This document shows, piece by piece, positions 44,450 to 53,192 of a stretch of 64,000 nt of DNA (its first letter is position 1; each line of letters opens with the position of its first letter). The stretch is from Aquipseudomonas ullengensis (GTDB taxonomy: Bacteria > Pseudomonadota > Gammaproteobacteria > Pseudomonadales > Pseudomonadaceae). The stretch covers positions 248,001 to 312,000 of the forward strand of contig NZ_JACJUD010000001.1 in NCBI RefSeq assembly GCF_014174475.1. The letters are read 5' to 3'. The translations under genes were made by a program, and so were the position numbers. A model generated the notes under the pieces. That model saw only the letters and a program-made list of their open reading frames with translations. It had not been told where the DNA came from and did no database searches.

Positions 44450-45079
44450 CTACAACTGCGGCGGCAGGTCCTTCCACTCGCCGGGCTGCAAGCCATCCAG
44501 GCTCCACGGGCCGATGCGCACGCGCACCAGACGCAAGGTCGGCAGGCCCACGGCAGCGGTCATCCGCCGCACCTGACGATTGCGCCCCTCGCGAATCACC
44601 AGCTCCAGCCAGGCGGTCGGCACGCTTTTGCGAAAGCGCACCGGCGGATTGCGCTCCCACAGCTGCGGCTCGTCCAGGCGCCGCGCCTCGGCGGGCAAGG
44701 TCGGGCCGTCGTTGAGCTGCACACCAGTGCGCAACTGCGCTAGCTGATCCTCGCTCGGCTCGCCTTCCACCTGCACCCAGTAAGTCTTGGCCAGCTTGTG
44801 CTTGGGATCGGCAATGCGCGCCTGCAGGCGGCCATCGTTGGTCAGCAGCAACAGGCCCTCACTGTCACGATCCAGACGGCCCGCCGGATAAACACCGGGC
44901 ACCGCGACGAAATCCTTGAGGGTGGCGCGGCCCTGCTCGTCCTGGAACTGGGTGAGCACGTCGAACGGCTTGTTCAGCACGATCAGCCGCGGCTCGGCCG
45001 GTGGCGCCTTGGCCTCGCGGCGCGGGGCCGGTTTGCCGGCAGGGCGGCGGGGAGCGGAAGGACGAGGCGGACGGGGCAT
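44450..45079 (-). CDS. rluE: 23S rRNA pseudouridine synthase RluE
   Basis: 209 residues. The RsuA/RluB/E/F catalytic motif [17 protein letters not shown] contains the essential Asp (in RLDRD). Further motifs: [10 protein letters not shown] and [15 protein letters not shown]. Lacks an S4 domain, as RluE does; it modifies U2457 of 23S rRNA in E. coli. The basic N-terminal tail (first 30 residues) is Pro/Arg rich. I chose the ATG at 45079 over a TTG six codons earlier. Confidence 0.9.
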   Translation of the reverse strand: MPRPPRPSAPRRPAGKPAPRREAKAPPAEPRLIVLNKPFDVLTQFQDEQGRATLKDFVAVPGVYPAGRLDRDSEGLLLLTNDGRLQARIADPKHKLAKTYWVQVEGEPSEDQLAQLRTGVQLNDGPTLPAEARRLDEPQLWERNPPVRFRKSVPTAWLELVIREGRNRQVRRMTAAVGLPTLRLVRVRIGPWSLDGLQPGEWKDLPPQL

Positions 45080-45219
45080 GGCAGGTTCGGCAGGCAACAG
45101 GGGTGCGCAGTGTAACCGAGGCCACGGCTGGCTTATCAGCGCCGCTGATCGTGCCCCGCAACGGCGCCTGGGCAGCTATGCTGCCGGGGTTGTTTTATCG
45201 CCCGATCAAGGAGCCACAG

Positions 45220-46251
45220 ATGAGCACCGAGTCCGTACTCGACACCTTTACCGGCTGGGCCGCGATGGCCGCCGGCGCCGCCCTGAAACCCTACGAATTC
45301 ACCCCCGGCCCGCTGGGCGCCGAAGAGGTCGAGGTGGCCGTGGAATTCTGCGGCATCTGCCACTCCGACCAGTCGATGATCGACAACGAGTGGGGCAACG
45401 CCCGCTTCCCCTTCGTCCCCGGTCATGAAGTGGTCGGCAAGATCGTGCGCGTCGGCGACCAGGTACGCGGCCTCAAGCTCGGCCAGCGCGTCGGTATCGG
45501 CTGGTACAAGGGCAGCTGCATGCACTGCAGCTCCTGCATGGAAGGCACCCACCAGCTGTGCCGCACGGTGAAACCGACCATCGTCGGCAGCAACGGCGGT
45601 TTCGCCAACCGCCTGCGTGCCCACTGGGCCTGGGCCATCGCCCTGCCGGACAGCCTCGACCCGAGCGCGGCCGGCCCGCTGTTCTGCGGCGGTTCCACAG
45701 TGTTCGCGCCGCTGCTGGAACACGACATCAAGCCCACCGACCGCGTCGGCGTGGTCGGCATCGGCGGCCTCGGCCACCTGGCCCTGCGCTTCCTCAATGC
45801 CTGGGGCTGCGAAGTCACCGCCTTCACCTCCTCGCTGAGCAAGCAGGAAGAAGCCCAGCGCCTGGGCGCCCACAAGGTGGTGGCATCCAACGACAGCGCC
45901 GCGCTGAAGGCGATTGCCGGCACCCTGGACTTCCTGCTGATCACCGCAAGTGCCGACCTGGACTGGAACGCCCTGCTCGGCACCCTGCGTGGCAAGGGCC
46001 GCCTGCACTTCGTCGGCATCGTGCCGAGCGCCATCCCGGTGCATGTGTTCAGCCTGATCCCGCAGCAGAAGAGCCTGTCCGGCTCGCCGGTGGGTTCGCC
46101 GACGCACATGGCGACCATGCTGGAGTTCTGCGCCCGTCACCAGATCCTGCCGCAGGTGGAGATTTTCCCGATGAGCCAGGTCAACGAAGCCATCGACCAC
46201 CTGCGCGCCGGCAAGGCGCGCTATCGCGTGGTGCTCGACGCCAGCCGCTAA
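45220..46251 (+). CDS. Zinc-dependent alcohol dehydrogenase (YahK/cinnamyl type)
   Basis: 343 residues, medium-chain dehydrogenase. Catalytic zinc site CGICHSD with GHEVVG; structural zinc cysteines in CMHCSSCMEGTHQLC; Rossmann motif GIGGLGHLALRFLNAWG. Similarity is to NADPH-dependent aldehyde reductases such as YahK. AAGGAG lies 7 bases before the ATG at 45220. Structured repeat copy C begins 5 bp after the stop. Confidence 0.92.
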   Translation: MSTESVLDTFTGWAAMAAGAALKPYEFTPGPLGAEEVEVAVEFCGICHSDQSMIDNEWGNARFPFVPGHEVVGKIVRVGDQVRGLKLGQRVGIGWYKGSCMHCSSCMEGTHQLCRTVKPTIVGSNGGFANRLRAHWAWAIALPDSLDPSAAGPLFCGGSTVFAPLLEHDIKPTDRVGVVGIGGLGHLALRFLNAWGCEVTAFTSSLSKQEEAQRLGAHKVVASNDSAALKAIAGTLDFLLITASADLDWNALLGTLRGKGRLHFVGIVPSAIPVHVFSLIPQQKSLSGSPVGSPTHMATMLEFCARHQILPQVEIFPMSQVNEAIDHLRAGKARYRVVLDASR

Positions 46252-46255
46252 GCGA

Positions 46256-46386
46256 CTGCCTACGATCTTCAGACTGTCAGCCACACTGCGTTAAAAGCGG
46301 CCTCGGGATGCTCATTTACAGCTGTAAATTCCGCTCCCTCGGCCACTTTTGCCTTGTCTGGCTTTAATTCTGAAAATCGTAAACAG
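46256..46386 (-). repeat. Structured ~130-bp dispersed repeat, copy C (inverted)
   Basis: Read on the minus strand it aligns throughout with copy A. Arms CTGTTTACGATTTTCAGA and TCTGAAGATCGTAGGCAG pair over 18 bp; inner stem AAAAGTGGCC/GGCCGCTTTT; centre TTTACAGCTGTAAATGAGCA with a perfect 14-bp palindrome. Confidence 0.82.
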
Positions 46387-46483
46387 CCGCTGCAAGAAAA
46401 GCTCGGTTACAGGGCCGCTGCTGACAGCGACGGGATGGACGTGCAAGGTAGACGTCCATCCCCTGCTGGAGTGAAGCGCCACC

Positions 46484-47524
46484 ATGCCCCGTGCCCTACG
46501 CCCCACCTGGTTGATCAACCTGCGCACCCTCGCCGGGAAGGGCAATCGCCCCTATCACGGCGCCCCATCGGACCATTTCAATGGCCAGCGCTTCGCCAAT
46601 ATCGAACCCAAACCGCACAAGAGCCTGTGGGCCGTGCTCAAGTGGCAACTCAGCCGCGAGAAGCAGGCGCGCTGGGTCGAGCAACCCGCAGCCAATGACC
46701 TCGCGCCGGTGGCCGAGCGAGTCACTGGCAACGAGCTGCGCATCACCTATATCAACCACGCCACCGTGCTGATCCAGCATCGCGGCCTGAACATCCTCAC
46801 CGACCCGGTCTGGGCACAGCGCGTCAGCCCGTTCAGCTTCGTCGGCCCGCGCCGCTACCAACAGCCGGGGCTGAGCCTCGACCAGCTGCCGCCGCTCGAC
46901 CTGATCCTGGTCAGCCACAACCACTACGACCACCTCGACCTGCAGACGCTGCGCAGCCTGTGCGAGCGCTTCCCGCTGGCGCAAGTGGTGACGGGCCTGG
47001 GCAATGCCGAGCTGATCCGCGAGACCGGTTTCAGCCGTGTGCAGGAGCTGGACTGGTGGCAAAGCCTGCCCCTGGGCGAGGCGCTGGAACTGCATGCGGT
47101 GCCGGCGCAGCACTGGTCGTCGCGCACCCGCAGCGACACCAATCGCAGCCTGTGGCTGGGCTTCGTCATCACCTCGCCAGACGGCCCGCTGCTGTTTCCT
47201 GGCGATACCGGCCTGGGCCCGGAATTTCGCCTGATTAACCAGCGCTTCGGCCCCATGCGCTTCGCTGCCCTGCCGATTGGCGCCTACGCGCCGCGCTGGT
47301 TCATGCGCGACAACCACATGAGCCCGGACGACGCGGTGCAGGCGCACCAGCAGCTGCAGTCACGCCACAGCCTGGCGATCCACTTCGGCACCTTCAACCT
47401 GAGTGACGAAGGCCAGTTCGAACCACCGCGCGAACTGGCCCGCTCCCTGAGCGAGCGCCAGGTCGACCCGGATACATTCCGCGTGCCGGTGCCCGGGTAT
47501 CAGTGGTCGGTGCCGCCGCTGTAG
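46484..47524 (+). CDS. Metallo-beta-lactamase-fold hydrolase (NAPE-PLD/UlaG-like)
   Basis: 346 residues. The metal-binding motif SHNHYDHLD (about 145-153) and ATVLIQHRGLNILTDPVW are typical of the NAPE-PLD-like branch; further ligands are in FPGDTGLG and the His of LAIHFGTF. Likely a phosphodiesterase or amide-type hydrolase; substrate unknown. The ATG at 46484 has GGAG about 12 bases upstream, a long spacing. Confidence 0.88.
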   Translation: MPRALRPTWLINLRTLAGKGNRPYHGAPSDHFNGQRFANIEPKPHKSLWAVLKWQLSREKQARWVEQPAANDLAPVAERVTGNELRITYINHATVLIQHRGLNILTDPVWAQRVSPFSFVGPRRYQQPGLSLDQLPPLDLILVSHNHYDHLDLQTLRSLCERFPLAQVVTGLGNAELIRETGFSRVQELDWWQSLPLGEALELHAVPAQHWSSRTRSDTNRSLWLGFVITSPDGPLLFPGDTGLGPEFRLINQRFGPMRFAALPIGAYAPRWFMRDNHMSPDDAVQAHQQLQSRHSLAIHFGTFNLSDEGQFEPPRELARSLSERQVDPDTFRVPVPGYQWSVPPL

Positions 47525-47536
47525 ATTCTTCTGAAT

Positions 47537-47854
47537 TGTTCACTTGGCTATTTACCGAAGAACGCTTCGGTCCGGGTTTCGCCTCCCGGCGAGTCACTTT
47601 CTCTTTGCTCGCGCGAAAGAGAAAGTAACCAAAGAGAAAGCGCGCCCGACATTCGGGTCTCGCTACGCTCGACTCCCCTCCTTCCGGTGCCGCTCCGGGG
47701 GCCGGCGTACAAGGGCCATCCCTGGCCCTTTACGCCTCTCGCCGCATCCCTGCGGCTCGCCCCCCTGCGCAACACCTCCACTCGGCCTACTGACGGGGGC
47801 TGGGCTCCGAGCGGCCTGAAAGCTCTCTCAAGCGCAAACAGGCTGTAACAGCAC
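47537..47854. repeat. Intergenic repeat-rich region with ACTTTCTCTTT hairpin
   Basis: About 330 bp between the hydrolase gene and amn with no credible gene. It contains a perfect 11-bp stem, ACTTTCTCTTT (47596-47606) and AAAGAGAAAGT (47616-47626), and a third AAAGAGAAAG copy just downstream. This type of sequence recurs widely in proteobacterial intergenic regions and often generates spurious annotated ORFs. Further GC-rich hairpins (e.g. CCCGGcgagtc region near 47585) are weak. Confidence 0.6.
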
Positions 47855-49330
47855 TCAACGGAACGGCGGTTCGTCGAAGCTGCGCAGCTTGCGCGAGTGC
47901 AGCGAGTCGAGCTGGCAGCGCAGCAGGTCGAGGGCGGTGATGCCGATCGACAGGTGCTGGCTGACCGCGCGCTGGTAGAAGCCACTGGCCGAGCCCGGCA
48001 GCTTGATCTCGCTGTGCAGCGGTTTGTCCGACACGCACAGCAGGGTCCCGTAGGGCACGCGCAGGCGGTAACCCTGGGCGGCAATGGTGCCGCTTTCCAT
48101 ATCCACCGCCACCGCGCGGGACAGGTTGATCAGCGGCCGCTCGTGGGCCCAGTGCAGCTCCCAGTTGCGATCGTCGTAGGTCAGCACGGTGCCGGTGCGC
48201 AGGCGCTTCTTCAGGGTTTCGCCGCGCTCGCCGGTGACGCTGGCGGCCGCTTCCTGCAACGCCTGCTGCACTTCGGCCAGGGCCGGGATCGGGATATGCG
48301 GCGGCAGTACGCGGTCGAGAATGCCGTCGCGGCGCATGTAGGCGTGGGCCAGCACATAGTCGCCGATGGTCTGCGACTGGCGCAGGCCGCCGCAGTGGCC
48401 AATCATCAGCCAGCAATGCGGGCGCAGCACGGCCAGGTGGTCGGTGATGTTCTTCGCGTTGGACGGGCCAACGCCGATGTTCACCAGGGTCACGCCGTGG
48501 CCGTCGTTGGCGATCAGGTGGTAGGCCGGCATCTGGTAGCGGTGCCAGACCACCGCATCGGCGACCGCCTGGGCGTCTTCCTCGGACGTGCCGCGCTCGA
48601 TGATCACGTTGCCCGGCAGCACCATGCGCATGAAGCGCGGGTTGTCGCGCAGCTGCTCAAGGCCGTGGCGGATGAACTGGTCGACGTAGCGGTGGTAGTT
48701 GGTCAGCAGGATCCACGGCTGCACATGGCGCCAGTCGCTGCCGGTGTAATGCTGGATGCGCTTGAGCGAGAAGTCGGTGCGTGCCGCGTCGAACAGCGCG
48801 AGCGGCAGGTCGCTGCTGTCGCCCCAGCCATACAGGCCATCGGCAACCGAGTCGGTGGCCGCCGACAAGTCGGTGCTGGGGAATACCCGCGCCAACTCGG
48901 CAGCGCTGACCCCGGAGCCGGCCAGTTCGTCGCCCTGGTCGACCACATAGGGGTAAGGAATGTTCTGCTGGCTGAAGCCGACTTCCACGGTGACGGTGAA
49001 ATCTTCCATCAGCGGGCGCAGCTGATCGAGCAGGTAACCGCGAAAAGCGTCCGGTTGGGTAACAGTCACCCGGTAAGTACCCGGCACCTGGACCTTGGCG
49101 TAGGCGCGTACCGTACTCGAGACCTCACCCTGGCAGTGGTAGGTCAGGCGCAATTCGGGATAACGGAACAACGCACGCTGCCCCTCGCCCGGCTGCGTGC
49201 GTTCCTTGAGATACAACTTGAGTGCCTGACTCAAGGCATTGACGGCCTGCTGATGCAGAGCCGCAAGGCGCGCGACGGCCTCCTCGGCGGTGGCGGCAAC
49301 AACGAATTCACTGATGGGCATGGCAGACAC
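47855..49330 (-). CDS. amn: AMP nucleosidase
   Basis: 491 residues, normal for bacterial Amn, which splits AMP to adenine and ribose 5-phosphate. N-terminal Amn-specific domain (about 1-170) and C-terminal nucleoside-phosphorylase fold: NIGVGPSNAKNITDHLAVLRP, MIGHCGGLRQSQTIGDYVLAH, and VDMESGTIAAQGYRL with the catalytic Glu. Monocistronic. Confidence 0.96.
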   Translation of the reverse strand: MSAMPISEFVVAATAEEAVARLAALHQQAVNALSQALKLYLKERTQPGEGQRALFRYPELRLTYHCQGEVSSTVRAYAKVQVPGTYRVTVTQPDAFRGYLLDQLRPLMEDFTVTVEVGFSQQNIPYPYVVDQGDELAGSGVSAAELARVFPSTDLSAATDSVADGLYGWGDSSDLPLALFDAARTDFSLKRIQHYTGSDWRHVQPWILLTNYHRYVDQFIRHGLEQLRDNPRFMRMVLPGNVIIERGTSEEDAQAVADAVVWHRYQMPAYHLIANDGHGVTLVNIGVGPSNAKNITDHLAVLRPHCWLMIGHCGGLRQSQTIGDYVLAHAYMRRDGILDRVLPPHIPIPALAEVQQALQEAAASVTGERGETLKKRLRTGTVLTYDDRNWELHWAHERPLINLSRAVAVDMESGTIAAQGYRLRVPYGTLLCVSDKPLHSEIKLPGSASGFYQRAVSQHLSIGITALDLLRCQLDSLHSRKLRSFDEPPFR

Positions 49331-49717
49331 GGGGCAGCTTCCTGGCTGGAAAGACGGCCCTATCTTGCGCCTTTGCCGGCGCCGGCCGCCAGTCTGGCGA
49401 AGCTCGGTCGGTGCTCACCGGGCCGTCCTGCAAGCGGCCTGCGGCGGTACTCAACCGCATCGTACAGCCCGCGCTTGCGCAATCCACCCAGCCACACTGG
49501 AAGCCACGGCTGACGCGGCCTGCGGCTCAGCTGATGCGCTTTTCCAAGTATGAGCAGCCGCGGATTTACTACCGCTCCTTAGTACGAACGCCCGGCAAAA
49601 AATATGCATCGCCGATTCATTCTTCCTGTGGATTTGAGGGCCCCCGGGCGATTCCTAGACTACCGCGTCGGATGCACGCGCCCGGCCACCCCATAAGAAA
49701 AAGAAGGAGACAGAATC
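49331..49717. other. Gene-free stretch upstream of a small ORF
   Basis: 387 bp. I see no credible larger gene. It ends with a good sigma-70-like promoter (49635-49662) facing the small ORF at 49718. The amn promoter should lie in its left part. Confidence 0.5.
49635..49662 (+). promoter_or_regulatory. Sigma-70-type promoter before the 49718 small ORF
   Basis: TTGAGG (49635-49640), 16-bp spacer, TAGACT (49657-49662). The same -10 sequence is used in the promoter at 51618-51646. Confidence 0.5.
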
Positions 49718-49819
49718 ATGCACAACCGCATGCAGATCGCCCTGACCAGCCGCCTGATCCTTACACACCCAGCCTGGCCGCCATCGGCCACACCCAACCC
49801 CAACACCCCATCGGCCTGA
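49718..49819 (+). CDS. Putative 33-residue small ORF, possibly frameshifted
   Basis: ATG at 49718 with a strong AAGGAG 8 bases upstream. The reading MHNRMQIALTSRLILTHPAW looks like a signal peptide, then turns Pro-rich and stops at 49819. In an overlapping frame the sequence continues to a TAG at about 49848 as SLAAIGHTQPQHPIGLSDFD, which reads like a mature domain after an Ala-type cleavage site. A single-base indel would join them, so this may be a broken or mis-sequenced small exported protein. Confidence 0.4.
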   Translation: MHNRMQIALTSRLILTHPAWPPSATPNPNTPSA

Positions 49820-49977
49820 GCGATTTCGATCAGAGCAAAGGGATTTAGCACCCCCACCAAGACTATCCGGGCAGGGACGCCCACCCCATTTATTCAGCCA
49901 GCAGCGCCCGGGCACATGGCCCGCGCGGTCGCGCCCCTTCGGCGTTATTCGCTGGCCTCTGTACGGGAGTCTTTGCC

Positions 49978-50772
49978 ATGACAGACAAGAGCCTGCTGAC
50001 CGTCGGTGCCATGTTGCTGGCCGGCGCCACCATCCTGACGGAACTGCCCGCCTCCAACGAAGCCGACATCTCCGCCTGCCCCACAACAACCCCGGCGGCG
50101 CACACGCAAGCTGCCGCCCCCGTACCAGCGCCCATAAGCCAGGCCAATGCGCCCGACATCGCCATGCCGGCCAGCAGCACAAGCGCCCTGCCCAGCGACA
50201 CCCAGGTCGACGGCGCGCTGCGCCAGGATGCCGAGGGCAAGCTGGTCATCGACCCGGCCCTGCACGACTACCTCGACTACTTCATCGGGCGCATCGACCT
50301 GATCGGCCGCAAAGCCGCACTGGCCGCCCTGGCCAAGGATACCCATGGCCGCCTGCAAGCGCCGGCCATGCAGGAGTTCTTCGCCCTGCTGGAGCACTAC
50401 GCGACCTACAAGCAGGCGCTCATCGCCCTGCTGGACCAGCCACTCAGCGCGTCGCAGCAGCACGATGCCGCCGCCCAGCTGGCACTGATGCGCCAGACCC
50501 ACGAGCAGGTCATGCAATTGCGCCGGCAATACCTCGGCGAGATGGTGACCAGGGCCTTCTTCGCCGACGAAGAGTCCTATGCGCAGTACACCCTGCGGGG
50601 CATGGAGCTGGCCGGCAACCGCGACATCAGCGAGGCCGCCCGCGAGCAGGCGCTGCAGGAACTGGATCAGCTGATCCAGCCGGCCATCCTCGCCAGCCAC
50701 CAGCATGAACAGGCGCTGGCCCTGGCAACCACGCACCAGCGCGGCAGCACGGACAGCACCACTCACCCGTAA
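49978..50772 (+). CDS. Lipase-chaperone (LifO/Lif)-like protein, short
   Basis: 264 residues. N-terminal membrane anchor or signal (about 6-22), an Ala/Pro-rich linker (about 30-75), then a helical domain starting VDGALRQDAEGKLVIDPAL and continuing HDYLDYFIGRIDLIG. This aligns with the Lif motif (RxxFDYFLSxxGE) but with changed key residues (Leu for Phe, no GE). Classical Lif proteins have about 340 residues and lie next to the lipase gene; no lipase is present here. GGGAG precedes the ATG. A foldase role is inferred, not shown. Confidence 0.65.
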   Translation: MTDKSLLTVGAMLLAGATILTELPASNEADISACPTTTPAAHTQAAAPVPAPISQANAPDIAMPASSTSALPSDTQVDGALRQDAEGKLVIDPALHDYLDYFIGRIDLIGRKAALAALAKDTHGRLQAPAMQEFFALLEHYATYKQALIALLDQPLSASQQHDAAAQLALMRQTHEQVMQLRRQYLGEMVTRAFFADEESYAQYTLRGMELAGNRDISEAAREQALQELDQLIQPAILASHQHEQALALATTHQRGSTDSTTHP

Positions 50773-50855
50773 CCACTCGCACGCGCGGGCAGGCTAGGCG
50801 GCAAGAGCCGCTCCGGCGATCTAGGCTTGGCCTATCGCTGCCAAGGAGAGCCGCC

Positions 50856-51599
50856 GTGCGCGCCCTGTCGATCCTCTGCCTGTTCGCCCTTCCGCTGTCG
50901 GTGCTGGCCGCCGAACTGGACGGCCATTACCACGCCACCCTGGACGGCCAGCCGGCCGAACTGATCCTGCACAGCCAGGGCCAGCAGGTCACCGGCGAGT
51001 ATGTCGAGAACCAAAGGTTGCGCCTGCCGCTCAGCGGCCAGTTCGACGGCCAGGCGCTGCAGGTGGAGATCCGCGACCCGCGTTCCGGCCAGGTACTGGC
51101 CAACATGAACGCCAACTATGCCAACGACATGCTCAACGCCAGCCTCGCCGCGCGCGACCCGGCCAATGGCCAGACGCTGGTGCGTGAGGCCCTGTTCGAG
51201 CGCACAGCAGCAGCCCCGGCGGCGGCAGTGACCACGGTGTCAGCGCCGCTGACAAGCAACCCGGACCAGGACCCGCAGCTGGTGGGCACCTGGGTCTACG
51301 AGCAGATGACCAACAGCACCGGCGCCGAATTCGCCTCGCTGAGCATGGTCACCACCCTGCGCATCCGCGCCGACGGCAGCATCGAGCAGTGGCGACGCAC
51401 AGTCGCCGGTGGCAGCGAATGGAGCTATGACCGCCCCGGCGAGCAGCAATACAGTGGCCGCTGGCGCAGCGAAAACGGCCTGCTGCTGGTGCAACTGGAA
51501 GGCAGCAAGGAGTACCAGCCCGCCGCCCGCTACCACTTCAGCCAGCCCTATCTGGTGACCGAGAGCAACACCGGCAAGATGACCTGGCAGCGCCGCTGA
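50856..51599 (+). CDS. Secreted protein, unknown function
   Basis: 247 residues. Signal peptide about 1-18 (ending SVLAAE). Two parts: an N-terminal beta-rich domain (DGHYHATLDGQPAELILHSQ, about 20-110) and a C-terminal lipocalin-like region (about 140-247) beginning QLVGTWVYEQMTNSTG, joined by an Ala-rich linker. It starts with GTG at 50856, preceded by AAGGAGAG. The C-terminal part resembles DUF-type glycine-zipper-free lipocalin-like domains; I do not recognise a defined family. Confidence 0.75.
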   Translation: MRALSILCLFALPLSVLAAELDGHYHATLDGQPAELILHSQGQQVTGEYVENQRLRLPLSGQFDGQALQVEIRDPRSGQVLANMNANYANDMLNASLAARDPANGQTLVREALFERTAAAPAAAVTTVSAPLTSNPDQDPQLVGTWVYEQMTNSTGAEFASLSMVTTLRIRADGSIEQWRRTVAGGSEWSYDRPGEQQYSGRWRSENGLLLVQLEGSKEYQPAARYHFSQPYLVTESNTGKMTWQRR

Positions 51600-51617
51600 A
51601 CCGCCTGGCGGTACGCG

Positions 51618-51646
51618 TTGACCCCATCAGGGGCGGCCCTTAGACT
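51618..51646 (+). promoter_or_regulatory. Sigma-70-type promoter of the leader-MFS transcript
   Basis: TTGACC (51618-51623), 17-bp spacer, TAGACT (51641-51646). Transcription should start near 51653, 26 bases before the leader ORF. Confidence 0.7.
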
Positions 51647-51678
51647 GCGCGGCCCTTCGTGACAGCCAGCACCCGCCC

Positions 51679-51822
51679 ATGTCGTCGCACGCTCACCTGC
51701 CCTGCTCCGCCCAGCCCGATCCGCGGCTGCTGGCGCGCACCTGGCCGCGTGACGCGCTGCTCAAGCGCCGGCGCAGCGTGCTGTTCGCCTTCACCTTCTC
51801 GCCTCCCGCCCTCCGCGCCTGA
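51679..51822 (+). CDS. Phe-rich leader peptide upstream of the MFS gene
   Basis: 47 codons, ATG to TGA, starting about 26 bases after the predicted transcript start. The end of the peptide contains three Phe codons in five (SVLFAFTFSPP, Phe36, Phe38, Phe40), a composition similar to the end of the E. coli PheL leader. A terminator-like hairpin and a competing stem follow. It has no strong ribosome site. Coding status and regulatory role are inferred. Confidence 0.5.
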   Translation: MSSHAHLPCSAQPDPRLLARTWPRDALLKRRRSVLFAFTFSPPALRA

Positions 51823-51859
51823 GTCGCACGCTGCGTTGTGGCTGGCCGCTGTCGGCCGC

Positions 51860-51922
51860 CCCGCGCAAGCCCTGCACTTCTCTGATCGTCACCCGCACCA
51901 CAGGGCGCGGGTGTTCTCGTTT
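51860..51922 (+). promoter_or_regulatory. Attenuator-like hairpins between leader ORF and MFS gene
   Basis: CACCCGC (51890-51896) pairs with GCGGGTG (51907-51913), followed by TTCTCGTTT: terminator-like. CCCGCGC (51860-51866) pairs with GCGCGGG (51905-51911), which would exclude that terminator. The two pairings share 51907-51911. Confidence 0.5.
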
Positions 51923-51962
51923 CGCGTTGGCCACGCCCCGGCCTATGGGGCAGGAGAGCGTC

Positions 51963-53114
51963 ATGCAACGCTGGTTATTGTTTGTTTTGATCTTTGCCGT
52001 ATCGGTGGTGGGCCTGAGCATGGGCGCTACCCTACCGCTGGTTGCCCTGCGCCAGCACGAGGCCGGTGCCGGCAGCTTGGCCATCGGCGTGCTGTCGGCC
52101 CTGCCGGCCGTGGGGATGATCCTCGCCGCCGTGCTGGTCAACCGCCTGTGCCGCCGCTTCAGCGGCCGCCAACTGTACCTGCTGTGTTTCGTGCTGTGCC
52201 TGCTGGGCACCCTGGCGCTGTTGCCGGCGCAGCCCCCGCAGCTCCTGCTGGTGGGCGCGCGCCTGCTGCTCGGCCTGGGCATGGGCGTGCTGGTGATCCT
52301 CGGCGAGTCCTGGGTCAACGAACTGTGCAGCGAACAGCGCCGTGGCCAGGTCGTGGCCTTCTACGCCGCCTGTTTCACCGGCTGCCAGCTGGGTGGCCCG
52401 GCGATGATCAGCCTGTTCGGCGCCAGCAGCAGTTGGCCAGTGCTACTGGTGGTGGTGGCCAACCTGCTGGCCCTGGCGCTGGTCTGGCACAGCCTGCCGG
52501 CAGACTGGTCGGAATCGGCCGAAGAGGCGCCACGGCGCTTTTCCCTGGTCGGCTTTCTGCGGGTCGCGCCGGCGTTGTGCCTGGGCGTGCTGTTCTTCGC
52601 CTTCTTCGATGCAGTGGTGCTGTCGCTGTTCCCGGTGTATGCCAGCAGTCATGGCTACGCGGTGGGCGTGGCGGCGCTGATGGCCAGCGTGATCCTGCTG
52701 GGCGACATGCTGTTCCAGGTGCCGCTGGGCTGGCTGTCCGATCGCCTGGATCGACGCATCCTGCACCTGGCCTGCGGCGTGCTGACCCTCGCCCTGGGCC
52801 TGGCGTTGCCCTGGCTGATCGACCAGCGCGAGCTGCTGTGGCCGGCGCTGATGCTGCTCGGCGCGGCGGCCGGTGGCATCTACACCCTGGCCCTGGTGTT
52901 GATCGGCCAACACTTTCGCGGCCCCGAGCTGGTCACCGCCAACGCCTGCGTCGGCATGCTCTGGGGTGTCGGCAGCCTGCTCGGCCCGCTGCTCAGTGGC
53001 GCCCTGATGGGCATCGGCCCACAAGGCCTGCCGCTGGCCCTGTGCCTGGCGGTCAGCCTGTTCGTGGTCGCCGCGTTCGGTGCACTGCCGTTGGCGCGCC
53101 GGGCACTCTCCTAA
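51963..53114 (+). CDS. MFS transporter (YcaD-like)
   Basis: 383 residues with 12 membrane helices, major facilitator superfamily. Motif-A-like GWLSDRLDRRILH in the central loop and GARLLLGLGMGVLVILGESWVNE in TM4/5. This resembles the YcaD/YfkF-type transporters. ATG 51963 has AGGAGA 7 bases upstream. The long leader with a Phe-rich ORF suggests control by amino-acid supply, and so possibly export of an aromatic amino acid or derivative; this is speculative. Confidence 0.88.
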   Translation: MQRWLLFVLIFAVSVVGLSMGATLPLVALRQHEAGAGSLAIGVLSALPAVGMILAAVLVNRLCRRFSGRQLYLLCFVLCLLGTLALLPAQPPQLLLVGARLLLGLGMGVLVILGESWVNELCSEQRRGQVVAFYAACFTGCQLGGPAMISLFGASSSWPVLLVVVANLLALALVWHSLPADWSESAEEAPRRFSLVGFLRVAPALCLGVLFFAFFDAVVLSLFPVYASSHGYAVGVAALMASVILLGDMLFQVPLGWLSDRLDRRILHLACGVLTLALGLALPWLIDQRELLWPALMLLGAAAGGIYTLALVLIGQHFRGPELVTANACVGMLWGVGSLLGPLLSGALMGIGPQGLPLALCLAVSLFVVAAFGALPLARRALS

Positions 53115-53192
53115 CGGCGAATAGTCTCGCCGTTAGGATTCAGGCATAAGTAAGGCGACGACGCCGGGGGGCGTCCTCGCCGAGTGCTCGTC

